A stretch of 64,000 nucleotides of DNA from Enterococcus florum. GTDB lineage: Bacteria; Bacillota; Bacilli; Lactobacillales; Enterococcaceae. The DNA lies in the NCBI RefSeq assembly GCF_004309355.1, contig NZ_BJCC01000034.1, forward strand, positions 92,541-156,540. The letters run 5' to 3'. Shown piece by piece: positions 15,973 to 24,400 of the stretch. The notes beneath the pieces are model-generated. The model made no database searches. It was not told the origin of the DNA and worked only from the letters and a program-made list of their open reading frames with translations. Numbering within the stretch: position 1 is the first letter of the stretch; the number at the start of each line of letters is the position of its first letter. Both the position numbers and the translations under genes were made by a program.

Positions 15973-16494
15973 CTACTCCTCCATTGTGTGTTGTAAAAGC
16001 CAATTGTCGATCGCTGTTGCGGCCTTCGTTACCCGTGACCCTCTCACGGGCAATCCTTTCATGATTCTCGCGCCTTGACAGGTCTGTCTCAACTCTTCCA
16101 AACTACTGCCAAACGCACTGCCCTCATGGGTACAAAACGGATAAATGGTTATATTCTGCCAATCCTGTTCCGTTAAAAAGCTGGCGACGACCCGTGGAAA
16201 ACTGCCCCACCAATTTGGAAAACCCAAAAAGATCGTTTGATAATCAGAAAGTTTTAGATCCTCGAGCGTATAAGGAACCAAAGCCGCTTGTTCCTTCTCC
16301 TGTTTTGCCACATCGACTGCCGCTTGGTACTGTTCGGGATACGCCTGCTGCGGCATCAGTTCGAACAACGACGCATTCAATTTAGCGGCGATTTGTTCTG
16401 CTATCACTTCAGTATTTCCCTTTTCAAGCTCCGTCAGTCGACCGTTTAAAAAGTTTTCGCCGCTCCGTGAAAAATAAATGACTGCCTGTTTCAT
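15973..16494 (-). CDS. Flavodoxin-family protein
   Basis: The 173-residue flavodoxin-like protein has the phosphate-binding loop YFSRSGEN near the N-terminus and FLGFPNWWGSFPRV in the middle, a pattern of the flavodoxin_4 group. ATG 16494 has GGAGG seven bases upstream. It is the first gene of the flavodoxin-cupin-CMD operon. It probably carries FMN and could supply electrons to the partner enzymes or reduce quinones. It is not obviously tied to the glycyl radical activase 18 kb away. Confidence 0.83.
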   Translation of the reverse strand: MKQAVIYFSRSGENFLNGRLTELEKGNTEVIAEQIAAKLNASLFELMPQQAYPEQYQAAVDVAKQEKEQAALVPYTLEDLKLSDYQTIFLGFPNWWGSFPRVVASFLTEQDWQNITIYPFCTHEGSAFGSSLEELRQTCQGARIMKGLPVRGSRVTKAATAIDNWLLQHTMEE

Positions 16495-16517
16495 CACTCG
16501 TCCTCCTTCTCTGCAAC

Positions 16518-16557
16518 AAAAAAAGCTGCAGGATTGCTGATAAGCCCATCCTACAAC
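16518..16557 (-). terminator. Terminator/attenuator between the broken lysR and the flavodoxin operon
   Basis: On the minus strand GTTGTAGGAT pairs with ATCCTGCAGC (two G-U) and is followed directly by TTTTTTT. It lies only 24 bases before the flavodoxin start codon. No promoter fits between hairpin and start codon, so the operon must either read through this hairpin or start within it. It may therefore act as a leader attenuator as well as a terminator. Confidence 0.6.
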
Positions 16558-16596
16558 TCGATTCCTTTTATGTCTAATACCTATTCTGTCATAGTT

Positions 16597-17351
16597 CTAT
16601 GCCTGAAAGGCATGTTTAAATCGTCGAATCAATTCTTCTACAACCGGCGTATGCACCCGATTTTTCCAAACCAGCACACAGTGAGTACTGATTGCTGGTG
16701 ACAAAGGCAGGAAGATCAAGTCCTCCAAGCGCCTCCCTCTGAGCGCTCCTTCAATCGCAAAAGCTGCCCCAACTTTGCTTTCTACCAGAGAGAAGACATT
16801 GAAAATCAAGTTGTAATGACCGATGATATTCAATCCCTCCAAAGATGTTCCTGCCCAATCCGCCAAGAGCTGCTGTACTTCAGACCGACTGGAGCTTAGG
16901 ATCGGAAAGCCAGTCAAATCAGCCGGCGTAATCTGCTCTTTTTGTGACAGAAACCATTCTCGTGACAGCAGAAACCCCCAACGTTCCTTTCTCGGCAGTT
17001 TCAAACACGTCACATCGGTCAAAGCAAAAGGCTCGATCAACATCGCCAGATCCAATAATCCCTTTTCCAGCTGATCAAGAAGTTGCCGCTGATCTGCTGA
17101 TGCTTCTTCGCTAGAAAGGCCTCTTCCAGCTGCAGCATTTCTTCTGCCCGTTCCTTTAAGAAAAGCCCCGCCTGAGTCAACTGCAGCCGATTGTTCTTCC
17201 GCTCAAACAGTGCCGTGCCTAAGCTTTCCTCCAGCTCTTTGATCTGACGGCTCAAGGTCGGCTGCGTGATGTTCAAGACGTTTGCCGCTCTCGTAATAGT
17301 GCCTTCTTGGGCAACAGTCCAAAAATAGCGCAACAATCGTATCTCCATCAA
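16597..17351 (-). pseudogene. Broken LysR-family regulator (internal deletion with frameshift)
   Basis: Residues 1-90 are an intact LysR helix-turn-helix and linker (MMEIRLLRYFWTVAQEGT, AANVLNITQPTLSRQIKELE), ending in QQISG, the usual start of the effector domain. The frame then runs into a stop at 17037. The remainder, LLDQLEKGLLDLAMLIEPF onwards, is in another frame from about 17085 and completes a normal effector domain down to 16597. The whole locus would encode about 250 residues rather than about 295, so roughly 45 codons are missing at the junction. An out-of-frame deletion explains both facts. Its ATG overlaps the MerR stop. Confidence 0.85.
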
Positions 17352-17752
17352 CGAACCTCTTTTCTGTCTTGTTGCTGCTCCAGCTTTTTCTCAAATTCCT
17401 TTAAGTGTTCTGGGTTGCCTTCGATTTTATAATTCAAATATTCTAAAGTCTGCTGCATCTCCTTGATCCGCTCCGTCAGCAACTCCCGCTGCTCCACTAG
17501 AAGTGTGGTCCGCGCCTCTTGTGATTCTTCTCTCCCTTGACGAAACAGCGTTCCATACTCGATCAATGCTTCCACGGAAACTCCAGCTTTGCGCATCACT
17601 TTGGCAAAAAAGACCCAATTTTGATCATACTCTGTAAATGTCCGATAGCCTTTTTCATCCCGAGTGACCGGCGGGATAATTCCGACGCGTTCATAATAGC
17701 GCAGCGTGTCGGAAGGAATCCCGTATTTTTTACTAACTGCCGCAATGTTCAT
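17348..17752 (-). CDS. MerR-family transcriptional regulator
   Basis: The 134-residue protein has an N-terminal MerR winged helix (AAVSKKYGIPSDTLRYYERVGII, then KGYRTFTEYD, residues 3-50) and a coiled-coil dimerisation helix. No effector-domain cysteines are seen. It resembles regulators of aldehyde or redox stress genes in Firmicutes. Its stop overlaps the start of the broken LysR gene by four bases. It probably once formed a regulator pair for the flavodoxin operon downstream. Confidence 0.88.
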   Translation of the reverse strand: MNIAAVSKKYGIPSDTLRYYERVGIIPPVTRDEKGYRTFTEYDQNWVFFAKVMRKAGVSVEALIEYGTLFRQGREESQEARTTLLVEQRELLTERIKEMQQTLEYLNYKIEGNPEHLKEFEKKLEQQQDRKEVR

Positions 17753-17770
17753 AGCCTTTCCTCTTTTCTT

Positions 17771-18352
17771 TTACACCAATGCTTGAAAATCGTGAAGCAC
17801 GATTTCCTGCAAAGAAAACGCTTGGTTTTCGTAATGAAAGATCAATATTCCGCAATTTTGCAGGCGGCCTTCGTGGGTTATCTCACTAGTATGTTCCCAA
17901 TGACGCATAAACTGACGGCAAGACGCCCCATGGGAAACCGCCAAAACAGTTTGCGCAGTAGTCTCCTCCATCACACGCTGCAAAGTTGAAGCTACTCGAT
18001 GGCGCAGCTCCAGCTCCTTTTCCCCGCCAAAATCCGCAAAATAATCTCCATAAGGCAAAGGCGGATTGTTTTCTTCACTTTCTCCCTCCAACGTTCCAAA
18101 GTTCCATTCCTTCAGGCCCTTCAATCGCTGGTAAGGCAGCTCAGTGATCAGCTCCAATGTATCTGAAGTCCGCTCGGAAGTGGAGCAATAGGCCGCTTCG
18201 ATCAAGATCTCCTGTTCCCGGAAATACTCTCCAGCAATCTTCGCCTGTCGAATCCCGCGTTCCGTCAGCGGCGAATCGCACCAGCCTTGAATCTTATGCA
18301 GCTGATTGAACAGGGTTTCCCCGTGCCGCATCAAATAAAGTGTCTTTTTCAT
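17771..18352 (-). CDS. Histidine phosphatase (phosphoglycerate-mutase-like) family protein
   Basis: The 193-residue protein has the catalytic LMRHGET at residues 6-12, the second phosphate pocket element SPLTERG, and the late histidine in VSHGASC. These are the marks of branch 1 histidine phosphatases. A GAGGTGA site lies five bases before ATG 18352; the frame extends upstream but without a better start. The substrate may be a sugar phosphate or another phosphomonoester. It lies between the adhesin terminator and the MerR gene. Confidence 0.87.
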   Translation of the reverse strand: MKKTLYLMRHGETLFNQLHKIQGWCDSPLTERGIRQAKIAGEYFREQEILIEAAYCSTSERTSDTLELITELPYQRLKGLKEWNFGTLEGESEENNPPLPYGDYFADFGGEKELELRHRVASTLQRVMEETTAQTVLAVSHGASCRQFMRHWEHTSEITHEGRLQNCGILIFHYENQAFSLQEIVLHDFQALV

Positions 18353-18420
18353 TTTCTTCACCTCGCTTCTATTGTACCCGTTGAAGTACACTCAAAAGCA
18401 AGTTTTTTTAAAAGCTTATA

Positions 18421-18455
18421 AAAAAAACTGACCTGCAGCATTGCAGATCAGTTTT
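18421..18455. terminator. Bidirectional terminator after the adhesin gene
   Basis: AAAACTGACCTGCA (18423-18436) and TGCAGATCAGTTTT (18441-18454) form a long stem with one mismatch and T's on both sides. It lies seven bases beyond the adhesin stop. Confidence 0.85.
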
Positions 18456-18461
18456 TCTTTC

Positions 18462-21400
18462 TTATTCTTGGTGCTTCTTGCGTTTCCAAACGATCCAGCC
18501 GGCCCCAACGAGCATCAATGTACCTAGTCCCATCAACCATGGCTGCGGACGGTCATTGGTCCTCGGGTACCTGCTGCCAAAGGAACCTGGTGTTTGAGCA
18601 TTCGGTGTGTTTGGTGTATGAGACGAATTTGGCGGAATCCGCTTATTCACGACCTGAATCTCTACCTCTTTTGGTTCTCCTGCAGCTTTTTCCGGGATCG
18701 TTACTTCATAGCGTTTGTCTTCTTTTTGATAGCCGTTTGGTGCGATCGTTTCTTTGAAATAGTACGTGCCCGGTGCCAGCTTGTCTAACTCAATCACACC
18801 GTTACGGTCGGTACCGACAGCCATTTCCAGCACATTGCTTTCTTTATCCAGCAATTGGAAAATCGCATCTCGCAGCTTGTCGCCTTCTTGATTTTCTTTC
18901 GTCAAACGCAGCTGGCCTTGGTAATTGACGAAGGTCCCAAGATCAATCACATCCGGCTGGCCTTGGTGCTGCCTGGAAATCTCAAAGTCAACAGGCTGTG
19001 TATTGATTAGATATCCTTCCGGTGCTTTGGTTTCTTTCAAACGATAGTTTCCTTGAGGAATGTCTGTGATACTGACGATTCCTTGTTCGTCCGCTGTGAC
19101 TTTTGCAAAGCCTGGCACTGGATTGCCTTGCTGACTCAATAGTTCAAACTCGGCGCCAGCCAACGCTTTCCCTTCTTGATCCTGCTTGGTCAAGGTGATC
19201 TGCTGCTTGTAATTGACGAACTTGCCAAGATCCTTGACTTCTTGTTGCGGTGCAGAAGATTTGATCTCAAAATCGATCGGTTCGGTATTCACGATAAATC
19301 CATCGGAGGTCGAAACTTCTCTCAGCTCGTAATCGGCTGGAGACAATCCGGTGATCGTAATACCTCCGTCCTCATCAGAGATCAACGGTGTACTTGTCGT
19401 CACAAGCTGGCCTTCAGAATCATCCGTCACATCGTACAGTTCAAATTCAGCGCCGGCCAGCGGAGTTTGTTTGCCCTTGGTTTCGCCGACTTTCTCCATC
19501 TTGACAGTACCTTTAAAGTTGACAAAGGTGCCGACTTTCACAGCTTCTGGCTTACCTGAAGCTTCCGCTTCGATCGTAAAGACCGTGGACGGTGTTTCAT
19601 TCAACATGTACCCCGGTGCTGACTCAGTCTCAACAAATCGATACTCGCCTGGTGCCAAGTTTGAAGCTGTAACAATTCCATTTGCATCGCTGACTAGCCC
19701 TTCAACGACAGAATTCCCAGCCTGATCGCCGTCTGCATAGACCACCTTGAAGGTCGCGCCTTCCAATGGATTTGGTTCTTGGTTATCGTCAGTCTTTTGC
19801 AGTAAGGCAGTCCCTTGATAATTGGTTGCGGTCAAGACTTGCTCCTCCCCGCTGGCATCAATGAATTGCGTTACGGTGTCCAAGCTGCCTTCATGGGCTG
19901 CTGGAATTACAAAGGCTGGCAGGTCTTCTGTGTTTAAAATATAGTTTTCTGGTGCCGCTTTTTCAACAAAACGGTAGGTACCAGGAGCCAATCGATCAAA
20001 GGTCACCGCACCATCTTCTTCAGTTGTCCGATCTGCTTGTCCAGCGACTGGTCCCCAGTCACCATCAGCATCCTGTACTTCCAGGTTAAAGCTTGCTCCG
20101 GCTAACAGCTGATCGCCCGCTTCATTTTGTTTGATCAATTTTGCCGAACCTTGGTAATCGGTCAGAGTTCCAGCATCGACGACTGTCGGCTCTCCATCCG
20201 CCGTTTTCACAATCGTGAACGGAACCGGTGTCGTATTGATCAAGTAGCCGCCTGGTGCATGAACTTCTACGAAGGTGTAATCACCAGGTGCTAGTTGATC
20301 CACGGTTACGATTCCTTCATCAGTGGTTTCAAAGGTTTGATCTGCTTGGACTAGTTCGCCTTGTGCATCACGAATCTCAAAGATCGCGCCTTCTAAACCT
20401 TGTCCCTCTGGATTAACTTTTTTCAGCTGAGCCGAGCCAAGGTAATTAGTCAGCATCAACGGCCCTTGTTCGTTCGATGCGACGACTGTCGGCTTGCCGC
20501 TGGCTTCTGCAGCGATCGTAAACGTCACTCTCTGTTGATTGACAAGATATTCGTCATTTTCAGTACTGACTTCCTGGAAGTAATAGCTCCCAGGTGCTAA
20601 GTCTTCAACCAACACACTTCCATCTTTATCACTTTGTGCGTCCGCCACCTTCTGATCGTCGCTAGTATAAATAGTAAAGACTGCATTGGCTAATGGGTCT
20701 CCTGCTTGAGTGGTCTTCTCTAAACGGGCACTTCCCTTATAGTTCAGGAAGCGGCCTGCGTCGACAGGCTGCGGCTTGCCTGCATTTTCTGCTTCAATGG
20801 TAAAGACTGATGATGGTTTAGTATTTAACACGTAGCCAGGTGCAGCGGCCGTTTCTGCAAATCGGTATTCTCCCGGTGCTAAGCCGACCGCAGTGACGAT
20901 TCCATCCTGATTGCTCGTTAGCTTTTCTTGTCCAGAAACGGTCGCCCCTTGATTCTCTCCTGAGGCATAAATCAACTTGAAGGTCGCTTCTGCCAATGGC
21001 TGATTGTCCGCATTGGTTTTCTTTAAATGAGCAGTCCCTTGGTAATTGATCGCAGCTAATGGTTGGTTCATTGTATCGGTCGTAACAACAGGCAATGCTC
21101 CGCTGTTCGTAGCCGTGATTTCAAAAGCGGGCAGATTGGTCGTGTTCATAAGATAACCTGCTGGTGCAGCCTTTTCAACAAAACGATAGGTGCCAGGCGC
21201 CAGATTTTCCGCAGTGACCTCGCCATTTGATTGGGAGGTCATCCAATCCGCATCATCCTGATAGGCTGGAACTGTCGCCCAGTCCTGATTGCCATTTCGT
21301 TGTTCTAAGCTATACTTGGCACCAGCCAATCCATTGCCGGCTTCATCTTGCTTGGTCATACGAGCAGAGCCTTGATAGTTGGTCAATTGCAGATCGCCTT

Positions 21401-24400
21401 CGCTGTTCGCAGTAACCATAGCAGGTTCGCCGTCTGCTGTCTTTTCGATTGTGAAGGCTACTGGCGTGCTGTTCAAAATATAGCCTGCAGGTGCCTGCAC
21501 CTCTTCAAAGGTATAGCGTCCTGGTGACAACTCATCAATCCGAACGGTTCCTTGCGGGTTCGTGGTAAATGTGGTGTCATCTTGGACCGAGCGATTGTCC
21601 TCATCGTAAATCTTGAAGACTGCACCCGGAAGACCATTGCCGTCTTGATCAACCTTTTTCAGTTCAGCTGCGCCCAAATAATTGGTCATGGCCAAAGGTC
21701 CGGCGTTATTCGCAGTCACTACTGCCGGTTTGCTGCTAGTTTCGGAAATGATCGTGAATGGAATTGTTTGACTGTTTAGGATATAGGTATCTCCTTCAGT
21801 ACTTAACTCCTTGAAATAGTAATTTCCTGGAGCTAACCCGCTGGCATAGACTATTCCATTCGAATCGCTCTTCACTTCAGAGACTTTCTGATCGTCCTGA
21901 GTATAGACTCCGAAAACGGCGTCTTCAAGCGGATCGCCATTTTCTATCGTCTTCGTCAGCTCGGCGGCCCCTTGGTAGTTGACGTTGGCATCCCCAGAGA
22001 TATCGATATCTAAAATGCCCGGATCACCGATTCCACTGTTCGGAACTGCAAACGGAATTTCCTGAGTATTCTTGATAAAGCCTGCTGGTGCATCCGCCTC
22101 TACAAACTTGTAAGAACCCGGTCCTAAGTCACCTGCCCGAACGTAGCCGTCCAGTTCAGAAACAAAATTGCCATCCGCATCCGCGCCATACTGCTGCGGA
22201 TCGTCAACTGGCTTCCAATCCTCTCCGTCTGCTGTAAACAACTGGTATTTCGCTCCTGCTAAAGCTTCTCGTTGATTATCTCTTGGATCAGATTGTCCAA
22301 GCTTTTGGAAGCGAACATGTTCTCTGTAATTTTTCACTGGCGTTTGTTCATCGTACACCAGCTTTTCGGTTTCATCCGTGATAAAGGTTGGATTACTGCT
22401 GATCGAAGTCGGCATCGTAAAGCGAATCAATGTATCATTGATAATGAAATCGCCTGGTGCCTGGGTCTCTCTGATGGCATATGTTTCTCCGGCCTTTAAA
22501 TCTTCAAAACCAAAATACCCGTCGACATCTGTGGTAACAGGATTGCCGATCGTAGTGCTTCCATCCGCTTCATACAACTGGAATTTAGCACCCGCTAATC
22601 CGACGACATCGCTGACGGTTCCATCGATTTTTCTAAAACGAGCATTGCCTAAATAATCGATCAGCGGATCGTCTTGGGTATTCAACTGAAGGGGGACAGG
22701 TGCTTGATCACTGGCGTCACCTTGAATGGTAAAGTTGAATTCTTGATTATTCACGAAATAACCATTTGGCGCAGCCACTTCTTTGACCCGGTATTTCCCA
22801 GGGATCAAATCTGTCAGATTTAATACCCCTTGATTATCGGTCTCATATCTCTTGTCTGAACGATACGCTGCGTATTCTTCAGAGTCAAAGCCGGCCCACT
22901 CAACAGAAAATTCGGCGTTTGGCAACGGATCAGCGTTTTCATCCACTTTATACAACTGAGCACTGCCGCGATAATTGGTCATCTCGATGGTGTCAGCTTC
23001 TTGATCATTCACATACACCTTGCGCTGTCCGTTCGATTCTTCGCGAACTTCAAAAGCAATTCGATTTTTATTGATCAAATACTGTAAGTTTCCATCCGTA
23101 TCGGTCGGGGGTAATATCTCGTAGATCCGATACTTTCCTTCTGTTAAGTTGGTCAAATCTGTGCCACTCACAGTCGATTCAAAGCTTCGCCCAATCTGGA
23201 CATAGTTGCCATCGGCATCCTGTTTCTCTACCCCGAATAAACCTCCAGAGAGCTGGGTACCATCCGCATCTTGTTTTTCAAATCGCACAGAGACGGGGTT
23301 ATTTGTGATTGTCTTGACCGCACCGGCTGTCGATGAAGCCTGATTCACTGTTAGATCAATGCCATTCAATAATTCCTCACTAATGGTGTAGCCGTCAGGT
23401 GCTTCTGTTTCCTTCAACACATAGCGGAAACCATTGACCGGATCTGGATTGGTGTACACTAGGTTGCCAAAGGTAGCTTGCCCCGATTGATCCGTCGTGA
23501 CTTCATAAAGCTGTTGCTCTGGGATATTTGAGTTGGCAAAAACCCGGGTTAGGGTTAGCTTAGCCCCGACTAGAACAGCTCCGTTGTTGTTTTCCTTGCG
23601 AATGGTCACCCTGCCTTTTTGGCCGACCGCGATCCCGCTGGTATTGGAGATCACCACCTGCTCCGTATGCTCCGTCCCTGGATGGGGAATTTCTCCCTGC
23701 TTTGTAGTCACATTGATGGAGTTGCTGACATTTTCTCGCTGTAAAGTAAAGTTTGGTCGGGTACTATATGTGATATAGTAAGGTTTTTCGATAAATCCGC
23801 CTTGCATTTGGCCCGCTTCTAAATAGTCCTTCGTAAAAGCAATCACCATCTGCTGCTGTCCAGTTGAATTATTGGTGATGATATTAACAGAATAATCACG
23901 CCCTCGCTGCAGCGCATCATTCGTTTGGCTGACTGTCCCATTTGCGGCTACCTGCCCCTTGCGGATTTCAATTGAATCAGAAATCAGGGTTTGGTTGCCG
24001 GAAGGATTGTCCGTGATGGTTGGTTCTACCAATAAAGATTGACTGCGATTCAGCCAAATCCCCCAGTTGATTTGAGTGGTATTTGCATCGTATTCGCCGT
24101 CTTTACTAACCGTTTCCCCGTTGTACCTAAAAGAGATCGATGCTGGAAGATTTTCTGTCGTCTCACCAATCGTTACATGGGCCGTGTTTTCATATGTTGC
24201 TTGGTCCTCAACGATCTGGCCTTGCAGGGTCGTTTTGAAAACAATTCGGTATACCATTGGTGAGCCATCAGCATCCCAACCTGGAATATCATTGTTTTTT
24301 CCAAATTCGATGTCTAACTGGTTGTTGGCATTTTCCGGATCAGTTACAGTGCCATTGCTGTAGAACTTTTCAGGTTCTTGCACATTGATATAGCCTTCTT

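Noticed and set aside
19176..19559. Long plus-strand open frames inside the adhesin gene (e.g. 19176-19559, 19351-19725)
   Set aside because: They are antisense shadows of a repetitive coding sequence, without ribosome-binding sites or family features.
22016..22756. Idea that the adhesin region might be several separate genes
   Set aside because: One uninterrupted 2921-codon frame with a single signal peptide and a single C-terminal anchor explains the whole stretch.
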